Positions 42,322 through 52,521 are shown, counted from the first letter of the stretch. The stretch is 64,000 nucleotides of DNA from Pseudomonas sp. IPO3778 (GCF_013386825.1 NZ_JACARC010000038.1:75147-139146), one strand, 5' to 3'. Notes: a model not told the origin generated them from the letters alone. Numbers and translations: made by a program.

Positions 42322-43698
42322 TTACACGCCGCCGGCCGTGAGCTTTTCCGGATCCAGCAGGATTTCCAGTTGGCTGCGGGGCAAGTCGGTGTGTTCGAGC
42401 GCCACATCAATCACCGGGCGGCCCTGCTGATAGGCTTTCTTGGCGATTTCGGCGGCCTTTTGGTAACCGATGATCGGGTTGAGGGCGGTCACCAGGATCG
42501 GGTTGCGCGACAGCGCCTCCTTGAGCTTGGCGTCGTTGACCTTGAAGCTGGCGATGGCCTTGTCTGCCAGCAAGCGGCTGGAGTTGGCCAATAACTCCAG
42601 GCTGCTGAGCAGGTTCTGGGCGATGATCGGCAGCATCACGTTGAGTTCGAAATTGCCGGACTGGCCGGCGATGGTGATCACCGAGTCGTTACCGATGACT
42701 TGTGCCGCCACCATCGCCGTGGCTTCCGGGATCACCGGGTTGACCTTGCCCGGCATGATCGAGGAGCCCGGTTGCAGGCCCTCCAGTTCGATTTCACCGA
42801 GACCGGCCAACGGGCCGGAGTTCATCCAGCGCAGGTCGTTGGCGATTTTCATCAAGGACACCGCGGTGGTCTTGAGCTGCCCGGAGACCGCGACGGCCGT
42901 GTCCTGTGAGCCGATCAGCGCAAACAGGTTCTTGCCGGGCGTGAACTGGACCTGGGTCAGGCTGCTGAGTTGCTGACTGAAGCGCGCCGCAAACTCCGGA
43001 TGGGCATTGATCCCGGTACCGACGGCGGTGCCGCCCTGGGCCAGCGCCTGCAAGCTCGGCAGCAAGTCTTGCAGGTGGCCGATGTTGGCCTTGAGCTGCT
43101 GGGCCCAACCATTGAGCACCTGGCTCATGCGCACCGGCATGGCGTCCATCAGGTGCGTGCGGCCGGTCTTGACGAAGCGGTGCACGTCCTCGGCCTTGTG
43201 CTCGATCACTTGCACCAGGTGCAGCAACGCCGGCAGGGTTTGTTCGTGCAGCACCAGTGCCGCGCTAACGTGAATGGTGGTCGGGATGATGTCGTTACTG
43301 CTCTGGCCGCAGTTGACGTGATCGTTGGGGTTCACCGGCTCGCCCAGCAAGCGGCTGGCGAGGGTCGCAATCACTTCGTTGGCGTTCATGTTGGAGCTGG
43401 TGCCGGAACCGGTCTGAAAGATATCCACCGGGAAGTGCTGCATGAAATCGCCTTCCAGCAAGCCTTGGGCGGCATCGACGATGGCCTTGCCCTGGGATAC
43501 GCTCAGTTGTTTCAGTTCAACGTTGGCCTTGGCGGCGGCTGCCTTGGCCAGGATCAGGGCGCGGATGAATTGCGCCGGCATACGTTGATGGCTGATGGGA
43601 AAGTTGTTCACCGCTCGCTGGGTTTGCGCACCATACAAAGCCTCGGCAGGTACTTGCAGTTCGCCCATGCTATCGCGTTCGATACGGGTGTTACTCAT
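42322..43698 (-). CDS. fumC: Class II fumarate hydratase (iron-independent)
   Basis: 458 residues with the superfamily signature GSSIMPGKVNP and the catalytic TGRTHLMDAMPV block. FumC interconverts fumarate and malate without an Fe-S cluster, which explains its use under iron limitation beside MnSOD. ATG 43698 begins inside fagA (8-bp overlap); the frame open to 43926 is antisense noise over fagA. Confidence 0.95.
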   Translation of the reverse strand: MSNTRIERDSMGELQVPAEALYGAQTQRAVNNFPISHQRMPAQFIRALILAKAAAAKANVELKQLSVSQGKAIVDAAQGLLEGDFMQHFPVDIFQTGSGTSSNMNANEVIATLASRLLGEPVNPNDHVNCGQSSNDIIPTTIHVSAALVLHEQTLPALLHLVQVIEHKAEDVHRFVKTGRTHLMDAMPVRMSQVLNGWAQQLKANIGHLQDLLPSLQALAQGGTAVGTGINAHPEFAARFSQQLSSLTQVQFTPGKNLFALIGSQDTAVAVSGQLKTTAVSLMKIANDLRWMNSGPLAGLGEIELEGLQPGSSIMPGKVNPVIPEATAMVAAQVIGNDSVITIAGQSGNFELNVMLPIIAQNLLSSLELLANSSRLLADKAIASFKVNDAKLKEALSRNPILVTALNPIIGYQKAAEIAKKAYQQGRPVIDVALEHTDLPRSQLEILLDPEKLTAGGV

Positions 43699-44086
43699 CG
43701 GAAGATCCTTGCACCAGGTCAGAGTGAGAAATCGATGGAAGCAATTCGCAGGTCGCCAATTGCCAGGCAAAGGTCTGCCAGCGCTTGAGGCGGCAGGCAC
43801 AGTGGGACAGTTTTTCCAGGTCGCGCAATGGGCGCCAGGCCTGCCCCAGGCACATGGACCGCCAATGCCAGGGCAAGGCGATGTCGGAGGCGGTGTCGAG
43901 CAGCAGGCGGAATGAGGTTTCGCCAATGGTCCACGGATGGGTCGCGGTGCAACAGGCGAGGTACCGGCCTTCGGCCAGGTAATGTTCGATCAGGCGAGGC
44001 TCGTCGGGATCAAGGCCGCAACGAATCTGACGACTCATCCAACGCCAGCTTTCCAGGTAAGGATCCTCATGCAGGACAGAACTCAT
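43691..44086 (-). CDS. fagA: Fur-associated gene product FagA
   Basis: 131 residues, Trp- and Cys-rich (LESWRWMSRQIRCGLDP, HWRSMCLGQAWRPL). Position upstream of fumC-orfX-sodA and behind Fur-box-like sequence matches FagA of P. aeruginosa. Its biochemical role is unknown. First gene of the operon. Confidence 0.85.
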   Translation of the reverse strand: MSSVLHEDPYLESWRWMSRQIRCGLDPDEPRLIEHYLAEGRYLACCTATHPWTIGETSFRLLLDTASDIALPWHWRSMCLGQAWRPLRDLEKLSHCACRLKRWQTFAWQLATCELLPSISHSDLVQGSSDE

Positions 44087-44101
44087 GATCCACGCTCATT
44101 C

Positions 44102-44137
44102 GGTAATGATATTTATTATTAAATGATATTGAGAATC
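44102..44137 (-). promoter_or_regulatory. Fur boxes upstream of fagA
   Basis: AT-rich stretch just before fagA. TTAAATGATATTGAGAATC (44119-44137) matches 12 of 19 positions of GATAATGATAATCATTATC, and a second half-overlapping site (GGTAATGATATTTATTATT) begins at 44102. TTGATT and TAATAA on the minus strand could be the promoter hexamers it covers. Confidence 0.7.
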
Positions 44138-44177
44138 AAAACAAGAGCCTGAGTGAATCACTCGGAATTCCAGGCAC

Positions 44178-44218
44178 AAAAAAAGGCGCGCCACCCCATT
44201 GGGTGGCGCGCCTTTTTT
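44178..44218 (-). terminator. Strong intrinsic terminator after pmbA
   Basis: GGCGCGCCACCC pairs with GGGTGGCGCGCC around a 4-nt loop, flanked by A7 and T6 runs, so it can work in either direction. It separates pmbA from the fagA operon promoter. Confidence 0.92.
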
Positions 44219-44236
44219 ATAGCGACTGTTGGCGGG

Positions 44237-45583
44237 TTAGCTGCCGGCGACGGTCATCTTCTCGATCAACACCGAACCGGTGCGGATGTTGCTGCGCAGC
44301 TCCAGGTCATTACCCACCGCGACAATCTGCTTGAACATGTCGCGCATGTTGCCGGCGATGGTCACTTCCTGCACAGCGAACTGGATCTCGCCGTTCTCGA
44401 CCCAGAAACCCGCCGCGCCACGGGAGTAGTCGCCCGTGACCATGTTCAGGCCATGGCCCATCAACTCGGTGACCAACAAGCCCCGCCCCATGCGCCGCAG
44501 CAGCGCCGCCTGGTCTTCATCACCGTGGGTCACGAACAGGTTGTGCACGCCACCGGAGTTGGCGGTGCTGGGCAGGCCGAGCTTGCGGCCAGCGTAAGTG
44601 CCCAGCACGTAGGACACCAACTCACCGTTCTCGACGAACGGCTTGGCATAGGTGGCCAGGCCATCACCGTCAAACGACGAACTGCCCATGGCACGCATCA
44701 GGTGCGGACGCTCATCGATGGTCAGCCACTCCGGAAACAGCTTCTGGCCGATCGCCCCTTCCAGGAACGACGACTTGCGATACAGGTTGCCGCCGGAAAT
44801 CGCCCCGAGGAAGCTGCCGAACAACCCCCCGGCCAGTTCCGCCGAAAACAGCACCGGCACTTCGCACGTCGGCACCGGGCGCGCGCCCAGGCGGCTGGCG
44901 GCCCGTTGCGCGGCACGCTGGCCGATGAGCACAGGGTCCATCAGCAAATCGCCCTGGCGGTTCACGTCGTACCAGTAATCACGCTGCATCTGGCCGTTGG
45001 CTTCGGCAATCATCACGCAGCTCAGGCTGTGACGCGTGGAGGCATACCCACCGATAAAGCCGTGGCTGTTGCCATACACGCGGCAACCCTGATGGGTGCT
45101 CAAGGTCGTGCCATCGGCGTTCTTGATCCGGCTGTCAGCGTCAAACGCCGCCGCTTCACAGGTCAGCGCCTGCTCAATGGCCTGCTCCGGGGTAATGTCC
45201 CAGGCATGAAACAGGTCAAAATCTTTCAAGTCCCGAGCCATCAAGGCTGCATCGGCCAGGCCCGAGCTTTCATCTTCAGAGGTGTGCTTGGCAATCGCCA
45301 GCGCCGCGGCGACGGTTTCGCGAATCGCTTCCGGGCCGCTGGCGGAGGTGCTGGCCGAGCCTTTGCGCTGGCCCACGTACAAGGTGATACCAAACCCCTG
45401 GTCGCGGTTGAATTCGACGGTTTCCACTTCACGCTGGCGCACCGAAGTCGACAACCCCTGCTCCAGGGACACCGCCACTTCACAGGCACTGGCCCCCTGG
45501 CGCTTGGCCTCGGCAATGATCTGCTCGACTTGTTCCTGCAGTGCCGGTAACGCTTGCGGACCGACGCTTTGGGCTGCACTCAT
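44237..45583 (-). CDS. pmbA: Metalloprotease PmbA (TldE)
   Basis: 448 residues of the TldD/PmbA family. PmbA lacks the HExxxH motif and pairs with TldD, whose motif cuts unfolded peptides threaded into the dimer; the pair matures microcin-like peptides and degrades CcdA. ATG 45583 is used, four codons inside the open frame. TldD is encoded 0.7 kb away on the same strand, with the divergent darP between them. Confidence 0.93.
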   Translation of the reverse strand: MSAAQSVGPQALPALQEQVEQIIAEAKRQGASACEVAVSLEQGLSTSVRQREVETVEFNRDQGFGITLYVGQRKGSASTSASGPEAIRETVAAALAIAKHTSEDESSGLADAALMARDLKDFDLFHAWDITPEQAIEQALTCEAAAFDADSRIKNADGTTLSTHQGCRVYGNSHGFIGGYASTRHSLSCVMIAEANGQMQRDYWYDVNRQGDLLMDPVLIGQRAAQRAASRLGARPVPTCEVPVLFSAELAGGLFGSFLGAISGGNLYRKSSFLEGAIGQKLFPEWLTIDERPHLMRAMGSSSFDGDGLATYAKPFVENGELVSYVLGTYAGRKLGLPSTANSGGVHNLFVTHGDEDQAALLRRMGRGLLVTELMGHGLNMVTGDYSRGAAGFWVENGEIQFAVQEVTIAGNMRDMFKQIVAVGNDLELRSNIRTGSVLIEKMTVAGS

Positions 45584-45691
45584 GGTTTTCTCCACTCAAA
45601 TTCTGCTTTCGGTTAAGGCCTTCTAGCGACCGGGCCGGACAAGCGGCCCCCGACTGGTTATCATGGCGGCGTTTCTTTGCGGACTGCCACC

Positions 45692-46213
45692 ATGGTTGAT
45701 TCTTACGACGACTCCCTCGATGGGGAGAAAAGCAAATCTCAGGTCAAACGCGAGCTGCATGCTCTGGTTGACCTCGGCGAGCGCCTTACAACACTCAAGC
45801 CTGACTTGTGTGCAAAACTGCCATTGACCGACGCCCTGCGCCGGGCTCTGAACGATGCGCCCAAGCACACCGCGAATATCGCGCGTAAACGGCACCTTAT
45901 GTTTATCGGCAAACTGATGCGCGACCAGGACACGGACGCCATTCTGACGTTGCTCGATCAACTCGATGCCTCCACTCGCCAGTACAACGAGCGCTTCCAC
46001 AACCTGGAACGCTGGCGTGATCGCCTGATCGCAGGCGACGACGCGGTACTGGAGAAGTTCGTCATCGAATACCCGGATGCCGATCGCCAACAATTGCGCT
46101 CCCTGATCCGTCAGGCCCAGCACGAACTGGCGCAAAGCAAGCCACCGGCCTCCAGCCGAAAAATCTTCAAATACATCCGTGAGCTGGACGATAGTCAACG
46201 CGGCCTGCGCTGA
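45692..46213 (+). CDS. darP: Ribosome biogenesis factor DarP (YjgA)
   Basis: 173 residues, highly charged and helical, with KSKSQVKRELHALVDLGERL and the C-terminal RKIFKYIRELDD of the DarP/YjgA family. It associates with late 50S precursors. ATG 45692 is preferred over one five codons upstream. It is placed between tldD and pmbA on the opposite strand, the usual pseudomonad order. Confidence 0.92.
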   Translation: MVDSYDDSLDGEKSKSQVKRELHALVDLGERLTTLKPDLCAKLPLTDALRRALNDAPKHTANIARKRHLMFIGKLMRDQDTDAILTLLDQLDASTRQYNERFHNLERWRDRLIAGDDAVLEKFVIEYPDADRQQLRSLIRQAQHELAQSKPPASSRKIFKYIRELDDSQRGLR

Positions 46214-46258
46214 CCCTCTTCCCCGGGTGGCGGCCTTCGCCACCCGAAGCTCCCGTTC

Positions 46259-47701
46259 TTACGACCCCGTGCCACCCACGGTGATCGCATCAATTTTCAA
46301 GGTTGGCTGGCCGACACCCACCGGCACCGACTGCCCGTCTTTCCCACACGTCCCTACACCGCTGTCCAGCGACAGGTCGTTACCGACCATCGATACCTTG
46401 CTCATGGCTTCCGGGCCGTTGCCAATCAACGTTGCACCCTTGACCGGCGCAGTGATCTTGCCGTCTTCGATCAAGTACGCCTCACTGGTGGAGAACACGA
46501 ACTTGCCGCTGGTGATGTCCACCTGCCCACCACCGAGGTTGGCGCAGTAGATACCGCGCTTCACCGAGGCGATGATTTCAGCCGGGTCGCTTTCGCCACC
46601 GAGCATGTAGGTGTTGGTCATGCGCGGCATCGGCAGGTGCGCGTAGGATTCGCGACGACCGTTACCGGTGCGGGCCACGCCCATCAGGCGGGCGTTAAGT
46701 TTGTCTTGCATGTAGCCCTTGAGCACACCGTTTTCGATCAGGGTGGTGCACTCGGTCGGCGTGCCTTCGTCATCGACGCTCAACGAGCCGCGACGCCCGG
46801 CCAGGGTACCGTCATCGACGATGGTGCAGAGCTTGGACGCAACCATCTCGCCCATGCGTCCGCTGTAGGCGGAACTGCCCTTGCGGTTGAAGTCGCCTTC
46901 CAGGCCGTGGCCCACCGCTTCATGCAGCAGCACGCCGGACCAGCCCGAACCCAGCACCACCGGCAACGTACCGGCCGGTGCCGGAATGGCTTCCAGGTTG
47001 ACCAGAGCCTGGCGCAGCGCCTCACGGGCATACCCCATGGCACGGTCTTCAGTGAGGAAATAACGGTAGTCGGTCCGCCCGCCGCCGCCATGGCCACCGC
47101 GCTCGCGGCGGCCGTTCTGCTCGACGATCACGCTGACATTGAAACGCACCAGTGGCCGCACATCCGCCGCCAGGCCGCCATCGGTGGAGGCCACGAGAAT
47201 GCGCTCCCACACCCCGGCCATGCTCACGGTGACTTGCTGGATACGCGGGTCCAGGGCACGGGTGGCCGCGTCGACACGCTTGAGCAACTCAACCTTTTCG
47301 GCGCGGCTGATGACTTCCAGCGGGTTATCCGGGGCGTACAACTGGGCCACGTCCTGGGTGCTGAACGCTTGCACCGTGCCGTTTTGGCCGGCACGGGAGA
47401 TCGAGCGGGCAGCGCGAGCCGCCAGGCCCAGGGCTTCAAGGGTGATGGCATTGCTGTAGGCAAAGCCGGTTTTTTCACCGGACTGCGCACGCACGCCCAC
47501 GCCTTGGTCGAGGTTGAAACTGCCTTCCTTGACGATCCCGTCTTCCAGGGCCCAGGACTCGGAAATCTGCCCCTGAAAGTACAGGTCGGCAGCGTCGATG
47601 CCTGGCCCGGCCAGATCGCCGAGGACCGTTTGCAAGCTTTCGATGGTCACGCCACCGGGCGCCAGGAGGTGTTCACTGACTGAGGACAACAACTCGCTCA
47701 T
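46259..47701 (-). CDS. tldD: Metalloprotease TldD
   Basis: 480 residues. The catalytic HExxxH motif is in LHEAVGHGLEGDF. Partner of PmbA/TldE in a heterodimeric peptidase. ATG 47701 gives the normal family length; the frame open to 47977 only reads over the next gene. A 16-bp gap links it to the upstream nitrilase-like gene. Confidence 0.95.
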   Translation of the reverse strand: MSELLSSVSEHLLAPGGVTIESLQTVLGDLAGPGIDAADLYFQGQISESWALEDGIVKEGSFNLDQGVGVRAQSGEKTGFAYSNAITLEALGLAARAARSISRAGQNGTVQAFSTQDVAQLYAPDNPLEVISRAEKVELLKRVDAATRALDPRIQQVTVSMAGVWERILVASTDGGLAADVRPLVRFNVSVIVEQNGRRERGGHGGGGRTDYRYFLTEDRAMGYAREALRQALVNLEAIPAPAGTLPVVLGSGWSGVLLHEAVGHGLEGDFNRKGSSAYSGRMGEMVASKLCTIVDDGTLAGRRGSLSVDDEGTPTECTTLIENGVLKGYMQDKLNARLMGVARTGNGRRESYAHLPMPRMTNTYMLGGESDPAEIIASVKRGIYCANLGGGQVDITSGKFVFSTSEAYLIEDGKITAPVKGATLIGNGPEAMSKVSMVGNDLSLDSGVGTCGKDGQSVPVGVGQPTLKIDAITVGGTGS

Positions 47702-47717
47702 AGGTTTGGCCTTAAAT

Positions 47718-48566
47718 TCATCGTTCTGAAGCAGGTCGCTGTGCGCCCTGCGAGAAAAAGCGCCGGTGGCCCGCCACCGGCATGCGCGTCCGTATCGACG
47801 CCTGTTCACTGCTATCGCGTTCGGCCAGCAACACCGCCTCGCCTTGATCCTGTTGTGCCAGCGCTCGCCCCCACGGGTCGATAATTGCGGCATGCCCGAA
47901 GGTTTCCCGGGGGCCCGGATGCACGCCACCCTGGGCGGCCGCCAGCAGGTAACACTGGGTCTCGATGGCCCGGGCACGAATCAGCACGTCCCAGTGCGCG
48001 GCGCCCGTCACCGCCGTAAAGGCCGAGGGCGCGGTGATCAATTCAGCACCCGCAGCGCGCAATTCGCTGTACAGCTCCGGGAAGCGCAAGTCGTAGCACA
48101 CCGTCAGCCCGAGGCGCCCCACCGGCGTATCCGCCACCACCACCTGGCTACCATGAGCATAGTCATCGGATTCGCGATAACGGCCCCGGGCATCCGCCAC
48201 GTCCACATCGAACAGGTGCAGCTTGTCGTAGCGGGCGACGACTTCGCCCTGATCATCGATCAACAACGAGCAGGCATTGGACTTGGCGTTCGGTTGATCC
48301 TTGGGAGGCAACGGTAAAGTGCCGGCCACTATCCATAAGGTGAGGTCGCGGGCGGTCTGTTTCAACCATGGCAGGATCGGACCTTCGCCCAAGGCCTCGG
48401 CGCGACCGATATCGGCCACATCGCGACGGCCCATGGCGGCGAAGTTTTCCGGGAGTACGGCGAGCCTGGCACCGCCCGCCGCTGCTTGCTCCAGCAGGCG
48501 CCGGGCCTGGGCCAGGTTGGCCAGCACGTCGCTTTGGCTGACCATTTGAATTACCGCAAAGGACAT
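47718..48566 (-). CDS. Carbon-nitrogen hydrolase (nitrilase superfamily, Nit1-like)
   Basis: 282 residues with the Glu-Lys-Cys catalytic triad visible as E40 (LPENFA), K115 (YDKLHLFD) and C157 (VCYDLRFPE). The sequence and the tldD-yhdP setting resemble the YbeM/NitA/Nit1 group that hydrolyses deaminated glutathione; that substrate is inference. ATG 48566 lies eight codons inside the open frame. Confidence 0.88.
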   Translation of the reverse strand: MSFAVIQMVSQSDVLANLAQARRLLEQAAAGGARLAVLPENFAAMGRRDVADIGRAEALGEGPILPWLKQTARDLTLWIVAGTLPLPPKDQPNAKSNACSLLIDDQGEVVARYDKLHLFDVDVADARGRYRESDDYAHGSQVVVADTPVGRLGLTVCYDLRFPELYSELRAAGAELITAPSAFTAVTGAAHWDVLIRARAIETQCYLLAAAQGGVHPGPRETFGHAAIIDPWGRALAQQDQGEAVLLAERDSSEQASIRTRMPVAGHRRFFSQGAQRPASER

Positions 48567-48629
48567 GGGCCCACACTCCAGAAAAGGCACGCACCAAAAA
48601 GGGATAGTGCCATGCTACTCCGCGGGCAC

Positions 48630-51600
48630 TCAGTTTGGTTTTTCAAATGGCTTGTCGAAGGTGATTTTCGGGTCTTTCCACGGGCCTTCGACCTTGTACT
48701 GCACGCTGGCGAAACGCGAAACACGGTCACCAATGAGCTTGTCGATCAGGAACAACGCACCGCCAATGGCCGGCGCGCCGACAATCAGCGCGGCAATCGG
48801 CAAGTTGTTGGTCACCGGCAGTGTCACCAGCAACTTGGCATCGACACGATCAGCCACCAGATCCAGGGTGCCATTGAGCTCGAGGTTGCTCGACGGGCCC
48901 GTCATGGTGATCGGCTCGCGGGTCACAAACACGCCATTGCTGGCCGCCAGCAGCCCCTTGACCCGGTCATAGCTCAAGCCTTTGCCGAGCAGGTCCGAGA
49001 AGTCCAGGCGCAGCCGGCGGCCGATGGAGTTGAAGTTCAGCAAGCCAAACACCCGCAGGGCCTGGGCGCCGCCGTCCACTTCGACGAATTGGCCTTTGCG
49101 GAAGCTGGCGTCCAGGCTGCCGGAGAAGCGTTTTGGGCCCACCCAGGCCGGCGAACCCGGCCAGCGGCCGTCCACGTCCACGTGAAACTCTTCACTAGTC
49201 ACGCTCGGCGCAAAACCCCAGCCCTTGAGCACGTCCGCAATGTTCTTGCCATCCAGACGCCCCTTGTACCAACTGCTGCTGGAACCCGGCACGCCCTCCC
49301 AACCGCCGGCGCCCTGGAGCAACATGCCCTTGAGGCCCAGATTGAGGCTGTTGAATGCCATGCCTTTGGTGGTCGGCCGAACTTTCAACGACCAGGCACC
49401 TATCAGGTCCGGGCCCTGGAACAACTGGTCAATCGCGATATCCAGCGCCGGGATGTCCTTGGGATCAACATCAGCCAACGGGTCCGGCGCATTTTCATCC
49501 GCCTGCACCGTCGGATCCACCGCAGGCAACTTCACGTACTGCAAATTGATCGCAATCGGCGCGCCCTTGGCGTCCGGCAGCCCGACAGTGCCTTTGGCTT
49601 GCTGACTGTCAAACTGCAAGCCCCAGGCGGCGGGTTTGCGATCCAGTTGCAGGTTGACCTGATCAAACTGGGTGCCGAAGCCGGTCAGTTTGCCAACCTT
49701 GAAGTCGGCCTCGCTCAACAGCTGCTTGGCACTGCCACCCGGGTCATTGCCCGCGTAGCGGTCCACGAGTTTTTTCCACGGGTCGATATCCAGTTCCGAC
49801 AACACGCCGCGGATACGCAAGCCCTTGCTGGCCGGCAACACGGCATCGCCATCACCCAGGAACAACTCACCACGGCCATCGGCAAAATTGTCCGACGGGG
49901 CCGCGAAGGTGAAACTGCCCAACTCACCATAATCGAACCAGTAGCGGCGTTCATTGCCTTGCAGCGTCATGCGGAACACGCTGTCGCGGCCCTGGCTGGC
50001 CGGCATGCCGAACGGTGCCGGCAGGTCCACCGCCACGCCCTTGAGGCTGGAACTGACCATCAACTGGCTGTCGGCGCCGTCGAGGTTGAGCTGCAATTGG
50101 TAGGGGATATCGCCAGACACCGGCAACGGCTGGCTGACCTTAAGCCAGTCAGTCAGCCGCTTGACGGTGACCTGCCCTTTCGCCGTGACGCGGGTATTGA
50201 GGTTGCCTTGCTTGCCATCGGCGAAAATCTGCGCCGTGACAGGACGGTCGAACGCCTGGGCGCTGATGTTCTGGCCACTCAGGCCCTTGGCGCTGTCGAA
50301 GCGGAAGTCTCCCTTGAGCTGGCTCAGGTCCAGCGTCGGCTCAGCCAGCTGCAGGCGCGCCTTGTCGGTCTTGAAGTCGACCACGATCTTGGGATCGGCA
50401 CCCTTGGCCAGGGGAATATCCAGGTCCAGCTTGCCTTGCAGGTCGCCCTCGCCTTTCCAGCCGGCGAAGGTCGAGGCAGTGCCGATCGGCGCTTCCTGAA
50501 GGATCTTCAGGCCATCACCCAGACCGCCGGCAAAGTTGCCAGTCAGCAGCAAGTGACTGTCCTTGCCTTCGGGGGCATGGGGAATGTTGACGTAGATGTC
50601 ATTGACCTTGGTGTCGAGCAACTGGCCTTTGCTGGCCAGGATGCGCACGCCACTCTCTTCGACAAACACTTCACCCTTGACCTTGCTCACATGCGGCCAG
50701 CCCGGTTGAAACGCCAGTTCCGCGTCATGGACCTTGAAGAACAGGCTGATATTGCGCGAGGCAGGCAGTGCGTCGTGGTTCAGCGACCCTTGGTACTGGA
50801 AGAAACCCTGGTCCACCGCGCCTTTGAGAATGGCAGTGCGCAGCCATTCGTCGAGGGCCGGGCTCAAAACGGCCGGCAGGTATTTGGGGGTGAAACGGCC
50901 ATCGCCATCGACCATACCGACCCGCAGGTCCATGTAGTCTTCCTGGCTATGGTCGAAGTGCAGGCGAATCAGGAAGTCGGCCGCCACCTTGCCCTCTTCC
51001 CCCAGCACCTTGATGTACGGCGCAATCAGGGTGAAGCCTTCTTTATCCAGCTTCCACGTCAGGCGGGCGTTGGCCTGGATGTACTGCCAGGGCTTGGCGA
51101 AAATCGGAAACAGGTGCAAGGAGAAGTCCTTGCTGTCCATGCGCAACTCGCCTTTGCCCAGGTCACCGCTGATGCTGCCGCTGACATTGCGGGCCGCCGG
51201 GGCACCGAAGTAGGCGTCAAAACCGATGCGGTCGAGGTTGGCTGCGAAGCTCACGCGCTGGTCAGTGGTGTCTTGGGGACGGTAATCCAGCAAGACATTA
51301 CGCAGCGTGCCGGTGGCCTTCAGATGATCCAGGGTGGTGGCCAGGGCTTCCGGCAACGGAACCAGGGCATGCAGCAACGGCGTAATCGGCGTCAGGTCGA
51401 GGCGATCCGCCTGCAGGTTCCAGACTTCCTGGGCCTTGTCGGTGGCCAGGGTTTGCTGCAATTGCACGCGCGATTCCCAGCGGGTGTCACCAAGTTTCAT
51501 CGCCAGCGAGTCAAACAGCACCTTGAGGCCGCTGTCACTGCGCTGCAGGTACGCAGTCAGCGCCAGGTTCTCAATGTGAGTCGGCTTGCGGTCGGCGTAG

Positions 51601-52445
51601 CTGCCCTTGAGCTGCGGGGCATTGAGGCGCACCGCAGCGCTTTGCACGGTGCCCTTGGCCCAGGTCATCCAGAACTCGCCGCCGGCCTTGAGCTCGGTGA
51701 GCTTCCATTGCTGGGTCAGTTTCGCCGGGATCCATTTTGCCCAGTCACTCTGGGGCACGCTCAGGTAGGCCTGGACTTCGCCGTCCCTCCACTGGCTGGC
51801 CTGGACTCGCGTGCGCAGGTTCAACGCCAGGGGTTGGCCGTCGGGCAGGGTCAAGCGCGCGTCCAGGCGTTGGCGGCTGGCGCCGGTCTGCAGGCTCAAG
51901 CCGACATAGGTCAAGGTCAGCGGCGCCTGGTCGAACGGCTGCAGCGTTACCTGGCTGTCGAGCAAGGAGACTTGCCCGACCATTTGCAGGCGCGTCAGCA
52001 GCTGTTCGGGGTCCAGTGGCTGGTCATCCTGCACCGGCAGGCCTTGCAGCGCCCAGTGGCCGTCCTTGTCTTCCTTTACGCTGACTTGCAGGCCACTGAC
52101 TTCCAGGTGGGCAATGCGCACTTCGCGCGCCAGCAGGCTGGCCCAGATATCCGGCACCACTTGTACCTGGTCCAGGCGCAGGGCGCTGTTGCCCTCGCCG
52201 ACCATCACATCGTGAGCCATCAGCACCGGCGCAAAGCCACTCCAGCGCCCTTCCAGGCTGCCGATGCTCAGGGGCATGTCCAGTGCCGTGCGGGCCCTGG
52301 CTTCGATTTCGCCCCGGTATTCCGCGACCAGCGGGGTCAATTCACGGCCAAGGCTCACGTACACCGCGGCCAATACCAGCAGCAACGCGCACAGGCCCAG
52401 GCCCCAGCGGGTCAATGCGGCAAAAAAGCGTATCAGACGCTCCAT
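48630..52445 (-). CDS. yhdP: YhdP family AsmA-like envelope protein
   Basis: 1271 residues, the normal length. One N-terminal membrane helix (FFAALTRWGLGLCALLLVLA) anchors a very long beta-rich periplasmic domain with the DUF3971/AsmA-like repeats and a C-terminal YKVEGPWKDPKITFDKP. YhdP, with TamB and YdbH, moves phospholipid to the outer membrane in E. coli. It lies between rng and the nitrilase gene, all on the minus strand. Confidence 0.92.
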   Translation of the reverse strand: MERLIRFFAALTRWGLGLCALLLVLAAVYVSLGRELTPLVAEYRGEIEARARTALDMPLSIGSLEGRWSGFAPVLMAHDVMVGEGNSALRLDQVQVVPDIWASLLAREVRIAHLEVSGLQVSVKEDKDGHWALQGLPVQDDQPLDPEQLLTRLQMVGQVSLLDSQVTLQPFDQAPLTLTYVGLSLQTGASRQRLDARLTLPDGQPLALNLRTRVQASQWRDGEVQAYLSVPQSDWAKWIPAKLTQQWKLTELKAGGEFWMTWAKGTVQSAAVRLNAPQLKGSYADRKPTHIENLALTAYLQRSDSGLKVLFDSLAMKLGDTRWESRVQLQQTLATDKAQEVWNLQADRLDLTPITPLLHALVPLPEALATTLDHLKATGTLRNVLLDYRPQDTTDQRVSFAANLDRIGFDAYFGAPAARNVSGSISGDLGKGELRMDSKDFSLHLFPIFAKPWQYIQANARLTWKLDKEGFTLIAPYIKVLGEEGKVAADFLIRLHFDHSQEDYMDLRVGMVDGDGRFTPKYLPAVLSPALDEWLRTAILKGAVDQGFFQYQGSLNHDALPASRNISLFFKVHDAELAFQPGWPHVSKVKGEVFVEESGVRILASKGQLLDTKVNDIYVNIPHAPEGKDSHLLLTGNFAGGLGDGLKILQEAPIGTASTFAGWKGEGDLQGKLDLDIPLAKGADPKIVVDFKTDKARLQLAEPTLDLSQLKGDFRFDSAKGLSGQNISAQAFDRPVTAQIFADGKQGNLNTRVTAKGQVTVKRLTDWLKVSQPLPVSGDIPYQLQLNLDGADSQLMVSSSLKGVAVDLPAPFGMPASQGRDSVFRMTLQGNERRYWFDYGELGSFTFAAPSDNFADGRGELFLGDGDAVLPASKGLRIRGVLSELDIDPWKKLVDRYAGNDPGGSAKQLLSEADFKVGKLTGFGTQFDQVNLQLDRKPAAWGLQFDSQQAKGTVGLPDAKGAPIAINLQYVKLPAVDPTVQADENAPDPLADVDPKDIPALDIAIDQLFQGPDLIGAWSLKVRPTTKGMAFNSLNLGLKGMLLQGAGGWEGVPGSSSSWYKGRLDGKNIADVLKGWGFAPSVTSEEFHVDVDGRWPGSPAWVGPKRFSGSLDASFRKGQFVEVDGGAQALRVFGLLNFNSIGRRLRLDFSDLLGKGLSYDRVKGLLAASNGVFVTREPITMTGPSSNLELNGTLDLVADRVDAKLLVTLPVTNNLPIAALIVGAPAIGGALFLIDKLIGDRVSRFASVQYKVEGPWKDPKITFDKPFEKPN

Positions 52446-52521
52446 GTCAGGCGACCCTCAAAAGCAATAGTCGGACGGCAGATCAAGGTCTGCCGGTCTC
52501 GTTGATAAGAACTAACGCGAA

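Noticed and set aside
48486..52505. 1339-codon plus-strand open frame
   Set aside because: Lies wholly over yhdP on the other strand, with low-complexity His/Gln/Arg/Val content typical of antisense frames in GC-rich DNA.
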